Below are positions 24,351 through 37,610 of a stretch of 64,000 bases of DNA, piece by piece; within the stretch, counting starts at the first letter, position 1; every line of letters begins with the position of its first letter. Made by a program: the position numbers and the translations under genes. This DNA comes from Malania oleifera (lineage: Eukaryota > Streptophyta > Magnoliopsida > Santalales > Ximeniaceae): the NCBI RefSeq assembly GCF_029873635.1, contig NC_080418.1:10058062-10122061 (forward strand), read 5' to 3'. The notes under the pieces are model-generated. The model did no database searches. It was not told where the DNA came from and saw nothing but the letters and a program-made list of their open reading frames with translations.

Positions 24351-25706
24351 GCTCGACTCATTGTTGAAAAGAGTATCCACAAGCTGAATTCTATAATCTA
24401 ACGTATCTTGAACTTTATTCTAGAAGGTTGAAGCAATCATCATCATATCAAATTTATGTCGAAAAAAAATGAACACTAAATAATGATAGTTTAGAAAATT
24501 GCCCATGGGGCAGCCTAACATTGAGGGCAGCTATCGCACCATAGAATTCCTAGATCTCAAATTGAGGAAACATATTGCCTTTGGACAAAATTAATAGGAG
24601 AGTGAAAACGAATGCAATGGAGGGTAGCACGGTAAATATATAGGGGAAAAAACTTAAAGACACTGGAATTTATAGCGTGCCCAGTTACAGCCCATATAGA
24701 TATAAGAAGTTTTCTATGCCATAAAGCATTGCAGGATTGCTCTGCAGATGAAATTGCTTGATCCACCATCAAATGCTTTTAGTAAGGTTTACTTTTTGCT
24801 CAGAAAACATTAATAAATAGGGGGTGAGGAGATTGCTAATCATCCTTTGCTGCGTAGTTTGAGTGGCCACCGAGCTACATTACCTTCTTTTTATACTTCT
24901 TAGGGTGCATTTGGTCATGCCAGGTTGATGTTAGAGTTGTTACGGAGTTGGTATGATGGCACAGCTTCGTATCACTCTTTACAGTGGCATATGAAGAAAG
25001 AAAGAAATAAGAAGAGCTTTGACAATGTAATCCACCTTCTTAAGTTGTCCAAATGTCCCATAAATACTACTAAGGATACGTGGCTCAAAACTTTATTTAT
25101 TTATTCATTTCATTCGCTGTTTAACAGACAACAGTTCTTTAATTTTCAAGATGCCATTGATTTCATTGTTGTGATTTCCCAATAAATTCCTTCTTCTCTT
25201 TGAGTTGCACTCGCACCCCCTTTGTGCTCTTTATGAAGTTCTCTTCGCGTATTAAAAAATATAGAAGTCCACTTCATAATTTCAGCATACCTTGCATCAC
25301 ACATTTGGTTCACTTCAGCCTTCTAATTCAATGTGCGCCCCTATAGTTCCTTCATTTTTTGGAAGGCTTGAGCTTTTGGGGTATTTTTGAGCCGTCCACC
25401 ATACTCACTTCTTCTTCCACACACTCCTATTCTTTGCAATGTTCTTGCATTTTACCCTTCAGCCTTCAGTGGGGATTTTTACTACTTACTTTCAATTAAA
25501 ACAAACTTTAAAATTCCATTTAACAATGCATCCATGGAACTAGTCAACTTTCTGAGCATGTCACAACACTTTCATTATTTGAACATGTATTAGAATCTTC
25601 AATTCCGGATTGTTTCATACCATTCCTATCAACCCACACCAATCAATTTTAACTTTAAAGCGGTCTAACCAAACAATTGAACCTCCTGGAAAAGAAAGCA
25701 ATATGT
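24351..25706. other. Non-coding flank in copy A
   Basis: Lies between the gypsy target site and the copia LTR. The longest plus-strand ORF (24,925-25,185) has no recognisable domain. It persists in copy B only because the two copies are nearly identical there. Probably residual intron 2. Confidence 0.5.
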
Positions 25707-27398
25707 TGTGTAAAACTCCTCAAACAATCGCTCGAATCGATAATAGTGTAAAGATCAAACACAAAAACACTGCAACAATCTAATGATGAATAACCAAAAA
25801 TCTTTCCACAACCACAACTAGTAATACAGCCAATAACAGAACAATGACCCGAAAATTACGTGGTTCGGCAAAGCACTACATCCACCGGAGCAAACGGCAA
25901 GAATTTCATTCACTATCTCCTTGTCTCAACTTACATGAACAATACATGGAATTCTCTCAATTCTCGTCTTCAACCACACTGATTTACTATAATACAATAT
26001 ATTTATATGTGTATTATAAGCCCCCTCTTAGTTTTCCTTCCCCCGAACCATAACCCATATTCACGTTCATTATTCAAAATTACCAAACATCGGCGCATGC
26101 TGTTTTATGAGCCATCGGTCGCTGATTTGGCCAATCCGTCCACTTATTTTTGCTCCTGCGCCAAAGATTCTGCATACACTTCCATAAAATGTGAGCTAAC
26201 ATTCCTAACAATAACCACCTTGGTCGAACATAGACCCCTCGGAGAAATCAAAACATTAACCCGCTGCCCATAAACTACAACCCTTGAACTTGGCACGTTA
26301 TGTTTGGGATTGTTTCTCGTCTTGCACTGGGAGACATACCAAGGTCCAAGCAACCCGCTTCACTTGTCGAAGGCAGTTCAGCTTCTACACCATCACCCCG
26401 ATACAATTGTAGTATACAACATATCGTAGACTTCACCCTAAGCTTCCACAAGACCACCCACCACTCCAAAAAAGCTGCTATACCGTCTTATATCACAAAG
26501 TCCCTAGTCTTTCACAAAATTTACAACTACGGTTTCACTCTTTGCCCCTGCCAAACACCCCATTGTACAATCATGGGGGACCTCATGCCAATATCTCTAC
26601 ATCACACAAAACCAATCCCCCCCCGGGTTTTCCTTAGATACCAATTGTAGACATTTCACAACGATTCTCTACACCCCCTTGAGACGGACAAACAAGTCTC
26701 CCTGGAGTTTCATCCACAAAGTCACCCTAAGAATAAACCCCAATCTCCCTGCACTTTGTCCATGCAAATCAATCAGCAACCAACCCATCTTGGGCGAACC
26801 CAACCATTTACACCATACTTTTCAACAAAGTGCAACTGATAAGCCACAAATCAAAGCTTTCTATCTCCAGATCCAATACATGGTCATTCACCACAAATAG
26901 ATATATCCACTCCATCTTCATCCTATCACACCCTCTTCCAACACTGGAAGTCCTCATCCCCACTAACACACCTGTGTATACGTAATACCTCCCTTTCTCC
27001 ACCACCACCTTATCCTTCATTTTTCCCTTTACTATCACGACAACTTGAAATAGTAGAACTTGCATCTAGTAGTAATGAATGGCATAAACTCACCGAATTC
27101 CTATTTTATTCCCGAGTAAGTTTAATAGTGCACTGGTGCCCACCATGATTTTGGCTGGTCTTCTCGCTAAAACTCCTTGCAATATGAACTATGTCTCTCT
27201 TTCTGCCTTGATCGGTCTGCTCCACTCTATTCCATGCCCATTTATACGGTGAGTCTTTGACTCGAGATCTAAACTCCCTAACTCCACTTGAATTATATGT
27301 CTGCTGCATCTGCTGTTACAACAGTTTTTTCACTTTGTTTCTCTTCTTTTACTTGAGTACACTGCCCCATATTTTATCACCAAATCAGTCTCGATCAC
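25707..27398 (-). mobile_element. 3' part of a Ty1/copia element (copy A)
   Basis: The 3' LTR lies at about 25,707-26,210 (plus-strand start TGTGTAAAAC). It is followed by the complement of a CAAGGTGG polypurine tract and then internal sequence up to the nested solo LTR at 27,399. It corresponds to 37,611-39,261 in copy B. Broken. The internal part has no clear domain. Confidence 0.75.
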
Positions 27399-29397
27399 TG
27401 ATTACGCGTCAAACTGCGTATTGGGCATCTATACCCCTACTTTAACGGTTTATTTTTTAATTCAATGTCCAAAATTTTCCAATATTGTTAATTAAATGCC
27501 AAAATCAATCATTCTTGACTTTATTGCACTATTTATGAAAGTTTTTGGTAATTTTTTGTTGGCCGGAAAATTCCCCGGAACCAAACCCACCTTTTTCGTA
27601 GTTCGTGGCAATAACTTCTTTTTCCGTCCAATCTCATGATCGAGACCATTCAATTCTTGGAGAAAGATGAAAGGATTATCTACAATCTTCGTGTTTGAGT
27701 TTTTTGAGATACGGGCCCCAGAAGAGGTCAGATTGGCGAACGAACGATAACAAAGAAAATGAAAAAAATAATAATTGGGCATTGATGTGACCGAGCCATG
27801 CATGGCCGTGTTGGGTTGTCCACGCCGGATCCTAGGGCACCCAGCTCTTTTCCTTATAACTCTTCTTAGCTTCCTCTCCTGCGCAGGAACCCCGTGAGGC
27901 TCTCCTCTCCTCATCCTCTCATCTCTTCCACCTTCTTCTTCTTCTTCTTTCTTCTCTGGTTAGTTTTTCTTTTCTTGTCCTTTTCTTTCTTTCCCCCCGC
28001 TGCCTCTCCTTCCTGCTCCTATCTCTCCTTCTTCCTATCTCTCTTCTTTCCCTTCTTCTTCTTTTCCCTCTTTTCCTTCTCCTCTGTTTTTTCCCCTACA
28101 ACCACTCCTACCTACCGCAACCCTGCTACCCCGCTGCAAACTCCACCCAACAGAGCCAGGAGGCGGCCAGCCCCCTCCATCATCAACCACTCAGCATCAA
28201 CCTTTGGAACCCCCGACACAAACCACCAGACAGCTCCTGCCGGGGCATTCTCTCTCGCGAACTCTCACGGCACCCTGCAACAGAGACAACCAAGCCGCCA
28301 TCAGGCCCAACCCGAGTTTCTCCAGTCTTCCCTGCTACAACAAACATCTTTCGGCCACACAGCAGAAGCCCCCGACGCTCCACAATCCAAACCATCTGCA
28401 GCAAGCCGTGTAGCCACTCCAACACAGGCAGTCCTGTCCACAGACAACAGCCCGAGCACAGCCCCTGCCCACTCCTCTGCAACACCTTTTCTCCTCTAAG
28501 TTTTCACTTTTTTCCCTTCTATCATTTTTATATTAACTAATTAGTGAAATTTTGAGTTTTGAATATTAGTTAGGGCAGTTTTTATTATTGTTGAATATTG
28601 TAATTGCTTTTGTTAATCGTCCTTAGTTGCAAATTTTCCCATCGCTTTAATTAATATTTGAATTCTTTAATTAGTTTGGTAAGCCCGGTTGTTTATTCTA
28701 AAAATAAATAATAAAAAAAAAAAAGAAAAGATAAAAAAAAAAGTGTTTTTGTTTATGAGGTTTTTTCAGATTTTAATTTTATTTTTCGTTGAAGTTAAAT
28801 TTATTAGGGTTATTTGATCAAATTCGTATTTTATTCTTTGTGTTTCACTTATCGTTCAACCAAGCTTTAGGGTTGTTTTATTATAATTTGGTATCTTTCG
28901 GTTTTATTGATGCAATGACTACCATGGAATTGGAGTTTGACTTCAAGTGTGGATTACCAGCAATGCGCGGCTAGTTCGATAACTCGGGTTGTGGGTCGAT
29001 GTTCGTTTGCTTCCATGGTTTCTTAGTTATCAGATTATTCATTGTTAAACTTTTATTATAGTTTAAAACCGAAAATTGAGGGATCGATTGATAAAATCGC
29101 TAGCTCTTGCTTCTTGTTGGTTGTTGATGTTAGGTCCACAATCCCAACCTTAATTTTTAATCTAGTCTTTTTCATCACTAATTTGCACGACATTCCGGTT
29201 GATGCTCAAGGTCATGAGAGTTTACGGCTTTATAAAAATCTCCGATTCTGGCTGCGAAGGAGAAAATTTGACACGGGGGATACCAGCGCTTACGTACGCG
29301 CCACTCCACATACACGGTGTGTCCTGCTGCGGCCTGCAGTGGGTTCTCTGGTACGGGGGTGCGAGGCGTTGATTGGTTAACAAGAAGAGGATAAGCA
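27399..29397. repeat. Truncated copy of a large solo LTR (copy A)
   Basis: Starts TGATTACGCG like 39,262 and follows the same sequence until the duplication junction. About the last 150 bp before the junction (29,230-29,380) no longer aligns well. The ORF at 27,894-28,499 runs through the CT-rich LTR leader and is not a gene. Confidence 0.7.
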
Positions 29398-32300
29398 GCC
29401 GGAGTGGATCAAGTACCTCTACCATGCATAGACTCAGCCAGCATGCCACGAGACGTATGGGCCATCTAAATAAAGCCCCCCACCTAATCAATCCGTTGGA
29501 TTGAATTAGCCCCCAAGGCAACTACCGAAGGACATTGCCCAGGCGGGGTCTATTAATCTTACTCTAGGTGATTGCAAAAAATGCGGAGACTGTGACAGTA
29601 ATAATTGTGATTTTTTCAAATAAATTTGTTTGTCTATTTGATCAAGAGCACACCACTCTTTCATACTCTAGGTATATCAAATTTTGTGGGGTGAACCTTT
29701 CTGATATTAGAAACTCCGATTATCTATTCACATACCAACCCTACAGACAGTGTGGTATGTCGAAAAGTGCCGTAGAGATTATCTAGTGAGTATTGAACGG
29801 TGAATAATTTTACCACCTACTACTAATAGTGTTTTGCCATGCATGGATTCGATGTCATTGGAATAAATTGGCTACCTCCAACTATACTATATAATAAAAA
29901 GGGGGGTGACAAACGGTCGGTTCGGCCAAATTCGGTTATTTAACCGATTAAACCGAAAAGTTCGGTAAAGAAATGTACCCGACCGACGAACCATGGGCCT
30001 CACCGCACCGACCACCGAATTTATTTTCCGGGTAATTTGGTTACTAATTAACCAGAAATATGAGGGAGGGGGAATTGGAAGTATCCAGAACAAGGGAAGG
30101 GGGAAGTCAGGAAGGATTCGGGGGCGATGATTGAGCTCGGGCGAGCTTGACGTCGATGAACGATAGGAGTCCGGGTTGGTTCGCGGTTACGATGGCTGGC
30201 CAGTGGGGCCGACGGCGATGGCATCACTAAGATGGTGGTGCTTTGGTGCGAATCGTGAGCTCATGTGAGCGAGAGAGATGCAGTGACTCAGTGAGGGTCC
30301 TCCGACTTCTCACGTCAGAGAGCATTACTGTGTTGCACTGTTGGTGATATGGGCGGCGATTGGGACGCGTGGCGATGGACACTCGGAAGGCATCGCGTGA
30401 AGATGGTGCCTGGCGGTGCAGAGGATCTCGGGTGAGCGAGCAGAAAGGCGACGGCGATGGCTTCTGACTTCAGAGAGCAGTGACGGTGTTTTGTGATGAT
30501 GGCCGCCGACGGAGATGACGACGGCGCGGCGTGGGCGACGACTACGGCGACAGGGCATGAGGACTTACATGTTCTGACTTTCTGTGATACCGAGAGAGTT
30601 AGAGTTAGACTGTGATATGTGAGACTGAGAGTAGGAGAGAAGGAGTCAATCGATTTTTAATTTACTATTTTATTTAAAATGTAATTATTCGTAAACGGTT
30701 ATTGGTTAACCGAATTATATTCTCCCTTAACCGAAACCGAACCCGATTAACAGAAATATTGGAAACATACCGAAACCTACCGAACCGATTTTTTTACCCG
30801 AACTGCATAGACCATTTCGGTCCGGTTAATTTTCGGTTAATTCCGTTTTTTCTTCCCCGAATTACATTATGCTTCACCCTAGACCCCTACTAGTATAGAC
30901 TGTCACCAAAAGACTAGTGTTTCAAACCGCCTGGGGAGCAGAAGTATAAGTTTGTCGAACGTGTGTTCGTTTCCTCACCCACATATTCTAAATCAGCTAT
31001 CTAGTCACAGAGGCTACTCCGGAGGGATGTTCAAGGATACCGATAGTGTAAAGAAACACGAATAATAACTAACTAAAATTGGAAGGAGATCCCAGTAGTA
31101 AGAGGATTCTTCATATGTTTTTCCAGAGGACTTACCTGGGTTCCCCCTGACGTGAATGGCGTTTGCATTGACTTACTTTCAGGTAAGACACCAATCCTAA
31201 GACCCGTAACAAATGACTCTAACTGAATTGAAGGAATGAATGAGCAGTTACAAAAAAGTAACTAGACAAGATTTTATCAGACCTAGTGGTATCACTGGCG
31301 AGCAAACCATGTTATTCGTGAAAAAAAAAAAGACGGGTTGATGAGGAATGTGTATAACATTATCGGGAATAAATAAAATAATGACCAAGAACAAATACTC
31401 CACTGATGTCGTTTGACCAACTCTAATGAACACAGGTCTTCCCAAAGATCGATCTTCGATCCGTATCATCAGGTGAACGTCAAAATCAAAGGAGGTTCCA
31501 AATACTGCTTTTCCGAACCAAGTATTGCCACCTATGAGTTCTTGGTTATGCCATTCGACTGACTAATGCTCCTGCTGCTTCATGGACCGGATGACAGGTT
31601 TCCATAAATATCTAGATCAGTTTGTGGTGGTATCATTGATGACCATTTTGGTTTATAATAAAGGAGTCCCGAGGAGTCTGAATACTCATTTGAATTTGGT
31701 ACTTCCGGTGCTTAAGAAAGGAACCTTTATGCTAAAATTCAAGAATGCAATCTAGTGAACAGAGTTGCATTTTGGGGACAGGTAATAATCCAGGGGCGTT
31801 GTTCAATCAATTGACCCAAGTAAGATGAGATGGGTAGTGATTAGCCAAACCGAAGAATTTCACATGTCGGGATTTTCTGAGTCTATCAGGTATTATTGCC
31901 GATTAGTGGAAGGTTTTTTTCTAAACTATTAGCTCCTCTTTTACAACCTATTGACAAGAAGAATGCGAAGTTTGGCAACTGGTGATGTAAGCATAAATTC
32001 CCAAGAAGAAACAACGACTCGTTATTGGCTCGGGTTCAACCATCCACCAGAGATGTGGTTTTGTGATTTACAGTGATGTCGTCTCAAAAAAGGGCTTGGG
32101 TGTTTTTTATGCAACATGGCTAAGGTCTCGCATATGCTTCTCATCCACTCAGTAATACGAGAAGAACAATTTCATTCATGATTCGGATTGGCTCCAATAG
32201 TGTATGCTTGAAATATGAAGACACACTTGTATGGTGAAGATGTGAGATCTTCATGGACTATAAAGCCTCAAGTACTTCTTCACACAGGAAAGGACTAATA

Positions 32301-34552
32301 TAAGAGCAGAGGATATGACTAGACGAAAAAAGACGATTATTGTACCATCAGTTACCAACCCCACCCCAGAAAAAGCTAATGTGAGGGTTTGATGTATTGA
32401 GTCAGAAGTTCGTGAGTGCATCAATATCACGTAATAGCTCCACAACATCAAAATCGGGATGGACCTGAAGATTTGTGTGGAAATAGTGGAAAGGAATCAT
32501 CAGGCATTCATTACATCTATATCCATGTGAACCCTTTTGAAAAGGATTAAGGCCACCAAAGGAAATATGCGAGTTGGTTAAGATTGTGGATAAGTATATA
32601 GTGGACTGAGGGTAGATTTTAACATCTCAGATGATGGGTTTTGAGCTTTACAACAGTTATGTGTCCCCAATGATACTGAAATTAAAGAACCATTCTGGAA
32701 GGGGGCACAAATCCGCTAGTTTCCGTACATCCAGCGAGCACAGGATGTACCATGATTTTACAAGATCTTTCTGGTGGATAACATGAAGAAGAGAAATCGC
32801 CCATTCATGAAGTAATGCTAACATGTCGCAATAAAGGTTAGCATTAGCAACCAGAAGGACCATTGCAAACCACTTCACATTCCTGAGTGGAAATGGGGGA
32901 GTACATTGCATGGACTCTCCGGATGTACTACGCCAGCACTTCAATAGGCAAAACGCCATCTGGGTAGTTGTTGAACCGACTGACAAAGCTTGTCCAGTCG
33001 TTTTCCGATTAAAGTAACTTTCCTTAATAGACTGACAAAGTTATATGTTTCAGGAGTAGTTTAAGCTCCCCACGTACCTGTGTCCCCATCAATTCATTCC
33101 AGATCCATGGTTCACCTCCAGTTTTGGGGAAGAGTTTGCAAAATTTGTACTAACTGACCTTAAGTACAAGCTGTTTCACCCGCAGTATTGATGGAAAGTC
33201 CAACAGAACAATTCATATATTAGAAGATTTTTGTGAGCTGTGTATATAGATTTCGAAGGTAGTTGGATTCAGTATTTTGCCACTGTCGATTCGCCTACAA
33301 CAATAGTTATCAGGGCCAGTTTGAGATGACACCGTATAAAGCATTATATGGTCCCGGAGTGTCAATTCCATTGTATTGGGATCAGCTTGGTGAACGATGA
33401 TTTTGGGGATAGAAAATTATAACCGCATACTTCTTATAACATCACACTCATTAGGGAAGAAATTAAAATTAAAACAGCTCAGAGTTGAAAAAAAGTTGTG
33501 TGATCTTCGCCGACGAGAGCTAGAGTTTGAGGTAGGAGATAAGGATATTATTAGGATTGCTCCGATGAAAGGAGTTATAAGATTTTGGAATGAAAGGTAA
33601 GCTAAACCCTAGGTATATTGATTCATTCAGAGATATTGGAGAGGTTTGGTCCGATGCTTATAGGATAGTATTAACCCTCACATTGCCTAAGATCTTGACC
33701 GTGGTTTATGTTCTATGTTGAAAAAGTACGTCCCAATCTTTCACACACGTGAATAAGCTACGAGTCTTTGGAAGTCCAAAAGACATCTTAGCATATGATA
33801 GAGTACCATTCAAGATTCAACCGTAAGGGCAGAATACGTAGTTGGTAAAAGTTGTTCTAGCGAATCACGCAGTAGGAAGCTTAATGGAACATTAGGAGGA
33901 AATACGTCAAAAAGGAGGTAACCCCACAGTTGTTACGAGGAGTCCCAATCGCTAGTCAGGTAAGTTGGACGTTTAGGTAAGCAGTTTGTGTTTTTTGATA
34001 TGAATTTGGTTTAGAGCGGGTTTGTTAGTTTAAAACTGTATGGTTTCTGGTTTTTAGTTAAGAGTGGTTTTTGGGAGAATAATTGATTTGCGACATGTAA
34101 TCTCCCAGAGCTTATATGTGAACCACGTATTCCCTCCGCCATAGTGAGGCTTAATTACTACACTTGAGACGACCGCTATGTGGCTGCTACCTGACCTCTT
34201 TCTAGAGTCGGGCAAACCTGTTAGTAATTTCCCTGTGTGGGTATAAGTGTCAGTCAATAATTTCGATGACGAAATTTGTATAACGAGAGGAAGATGTAGG
34301 AACCCGAACCACGAAAAGGACTAGAAAAGAATAAAGAAAGAAGAAGAAAAGAAGGAAAACAGTTGGGCTAAGACCAAATCATCAACGGTTTAAGGAACCT
34401 CAGGAAAACCATCAACAGTTTCAGCAGAGCCCTGGTTTGATAAGACCAAACCGTTGACGATTTCAAAAATCTCAGGAAACCCGTCGACAGTTTCCCCCAG
34501 GCTGAGCTTACTTAAGTGAGAAGTAAGCTTAATTTTTTATAACTCTCATATT

Positions 34553-34612
<60 letters not shown>

Positions 34613-36245
34613 GGGGTTTAGAGTCTTTCTCTCTCCTCTCTCAACCCCTCACGCGTCTCACTCTCTAATAAGCTCATCCAGAGTCCCCCTCTCACTCCTC
34701 CCGATCGTCTATCTCTCCTCCCGGCTTGCCGATCCTCGTCCTCGGCCAGTTAAGAGGCTAGGGTTTCGTTCTCCAAAGCCGTAGACAGTTTTTCAGGAAC
34801 AAATAATGGAATTAGATTATGTCAGTTATTTTTGAAATGTGAACCAATTAAACTGAAGTAAACGGATACAATAATACTATGTATGATTTTTCTGATTGAA
34901 TCAAGCATATGAAAATGAGGGCTTTGGTATTTTAAACGTATTTGGGAAAACTAAAGTGAGTGGGGTGATCATCTCCTTTTCCTGAAAAAACATATATATT
35001 GAGTTAAACTAAAACCTAGAGATGATCATACCTTTATTTTCAGCAAAATATATATTTTCCTCTAGCAGTTTAGTATATTATGATATATCACTCAAATCGT
35101 GTGGCATGAGAATGTTTATGGTTATTGCATAATGAAACCTAATGGTATTTATGGTATTATACAGAATTATGAAATGACAATTTTTATATCAAATTATGAT
35201 ATGACAGGTTTTATACAGAATTATGAACATGACGATTTTATACCGAGATATGATATGACAGTTTTATACCGAATTATGAACATGACAGTTCGAGATATGA
35301 TATGACATGACGATTTTATACTGAGTTATGACATGACATGTTTTATACAAATTTATGAAAATGAGATCATGTTACTGTTTTTACTATGTAAATTATATAT
35401 GTGGTTTATGAACCTGAGGAACTAGCTCTTATGGAAGCTCGGTACTGCAGCTAGTGATAGTGTTAGTGTAGCCACACTGTAGTGGAAGTGCAGGTCATGG
35501 GATAGTCGATTTGACTGCGAAGGGTTGTTGTACCCCCTAGAGTCCGGACTAGGCTAGGTAGGCAAATCAGACTTACAGGTGAACATGTTTGACTTACCCT
35601 GGTGGTAGGCCAGCCATGGCTAAGTTCAGTATTCGAACCGTACAACCCGATCATGGGCATTATTCATGATGTTATATGATAACCCAATAAGGAAGGTTCT
35701 CTATTCATATATTTAATTTATGAAAAATGGGCTATAATAAGCCGAAAGTATGTTATCAGGGAAATTATATATTTTTAGTTATATTGGTGTGAGTATTGTT
35801 TTCAAATGCTTTTTCACCTACAGTTAAATATGTGAATGTATTATGATCATACTAAAACTCATGTTAGTCACACAATGATGATAATCTAATTCGTCTTACT
35901 GAAAAGTGTCTCACCCTAATATCCAATTTATTTTTCAAGACCTACAGGGATTCGAGTCTAGCGTGCTACAGGGCTGGGTTTAGATTTTGTAGTATTGTAG
36001 TGTAAGCGAGACACTGGTTTATCATGATTTTGGTTTATTTTGGGATGTAATATATAACATAGAGATAAATATGTGTAGCTAGGATAGTTTAGAACTCTGA
36101 TAATGTGTTTGAGGTTTAATTATCTTCCACTGCATGTTTTATATGGAGTTATGGACAGGAAAACCCAGGACCCCCTTTCGAGTTCAGGTCGTTATAATTA
36201 TGGTATCAGAGATATATGTATGGAAGATGGGTCCAGAGTGCTACA
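29398..36245 (+). mobile_element. Partial second copy of the gypsy element (copy B)
   Basis: Lacks the 5' LTR and most of gag because it starts at the duplication junction. It includes a copy of the hAT-like insert (about 29,898-30,889), remnants of RT, RNase H and integrase, and a 3' LTR at 34,295-36,245 followed by TAATT. Heavily broken in the indel-dense part; the LTR right of 34.7 kb is nearly identical to 22.8-24.3 kb. Confidence 0.85.
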
Positions 36246-37610
36246 TAATTGCTCGACTCATTTTTGAAAAGAGTATCCACAAGCTGAATTCTATAATCTA
36301 ACGTATCTTGAACTTTATTCTAGAAGGTTGAAGCAATCATCATCATATCAAATTTATGTCGAAAAAAAATGAACACTAAATAATGATAGTTTAGAGAATT
36401 GCCCATGGGGCAGCCTAACATTGAGGGCAGCTATCGCACCATAGAATTCCTAGATCTCAAATTGAGGAAACATATTGGCTTTCGACAAAATTAATAGGAG
36501 AGTGAAAACGAATGCAATGGAGGGTAGCACGGTAAATATATAGGGGAAAAAACTTAAAGACACTGGAATTTATAGCGTGCCCAGTTACAGCCCATATAGA
36601 TATAAGAAGTTTTCTATGCCATAAAGCATTGCAGGATTGCTCTGCAGATGAAATTGCTTAATCCACCATCAAATGCTTTTAGTAAGGTTTACTTTTTGCT
36701 CAGAAAACATTAATAAATAGGGGGTGAGGAGATTGCTAATCATCCTTTGCTGCATAGTTTGAGTGGCCACCGAGCTACATTACCTTCTTTTTATACTTCT
36801 CAGAGTGCATTTGGTCATGCCAGGTTGATGTTAGAGTTGTTACGGAGTTGGTATGATGGCACAGCTTCGTATCACTCTTTACAGTGGCATATGAAGAAAG
36901 AAAGAAATAAGAAGAGCTTTGACAATGTAATCCACCTTCTTAAGTTGTCCAAATGTCCCATAAATACTACTAAGGATACGTGGCTCAAAACTTTATTTAT
37001 TTATTCATTTCATTCGCTGTTTAACAGACAACAGTTCTTTAATTTTCAAGATGCCATTGATTTCATTGTTGTGATTTCCCAATAAATTCCTTCTTCTCTT
37101 TGAGTTGCACTCGCACCCCCTTTGTGCTCTTTATGAAGTTCTCTTCGCGTATTAAAAAATAATAGAAGTCCCACTTCATAAGTTCAAGCATACCTTCAAC
37201 GCAATTTGTTTCACTTAGCCTTCTAATTCAATGTGCTCCCATAGAGGTTCCTCCAATTTTTTGGAAGGCTTGAGCTTTTGGGGATATTTTGAGCCTTCCA
37301 CCATACTCACTTCTTTCTTCCACACTTCCTATTCTTTGCATGTTCTTGCATTTCCCTTCAAGCATTTCAGTGGGGATTTTTACTTACTTTCAATTAAAAA
37401 AAAATTTAAAAATTCCATTTAACAATGCATCCATGGAACTATCAACTTGTCTGAGCATGCAAAACACTTTCATTAGTTGAACATAGTAGTTAGAATCTTA
37501 AATTCGTGATTTGTTTCATACCATTCCTATCAAACCCACACCAAATCAATTTTAACTTTACAAGCGAGTCTAAAAACAATTGAACAGCTCATGAAAAGAA
37601 AGCAATATGT
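36246..37610. other. Non-coding flank in copy B
   Basis: Equivalent of 24,346-25,706. To about 37,160 it is nearly identical, then indels accumulate. No gene recognised; the 36,747-37,085 ORF has no known domain. Confidence 0.5.

Larger units (their letters stand above)
17466..29397. repeat. 11.9-kb tandem block, copy A
   Basis: It runs from the gypsy zinc-knuckle region through the 3' LTR, about 1.36 kb of flank, the 3' end of a minus-strand copia and most of a solo LTR. The same order returns in copy B (29,398-41,107). From about 22,830 to 25,260 it matches copy B at a constant offset of 11,900 with only scattered substitutions. Outside that stretch small indels are frequent. Confidence 0.9.
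25260..34700. other. Stretch dense in small indels (possible unpolished consensus)
   Basis: Compared with its counterparts (37,160-41,107 and 17,466-22,800), this stretch shows frequent one- or few-base gains and losses in both coding-derived and non-coding sequence, with abrupt edges near 25.26 and 34.3-34.7 kb. The duplication junction at 29,398 lies inside it. Old transposon decay would not stop at such edges inside one element, so I suspect low-accuracy long-read consensus. All coordinates here should be treated as approximate. Confidence 0.65.

Noticed and set aside
24925-25185. ORF conserved in both tandem copies (also 36,747-37,085)
   Set aside because: Conservation only reflects the near identity of the two copies; no recognisable domain and no splice context.
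27894-28499. A 201-codon plus-strand ORF
   Set aside because: It runs through a CT-rich, low-complexity LTR leader; the same sequence in copy B (39,770-40,320) does not keep the frame.
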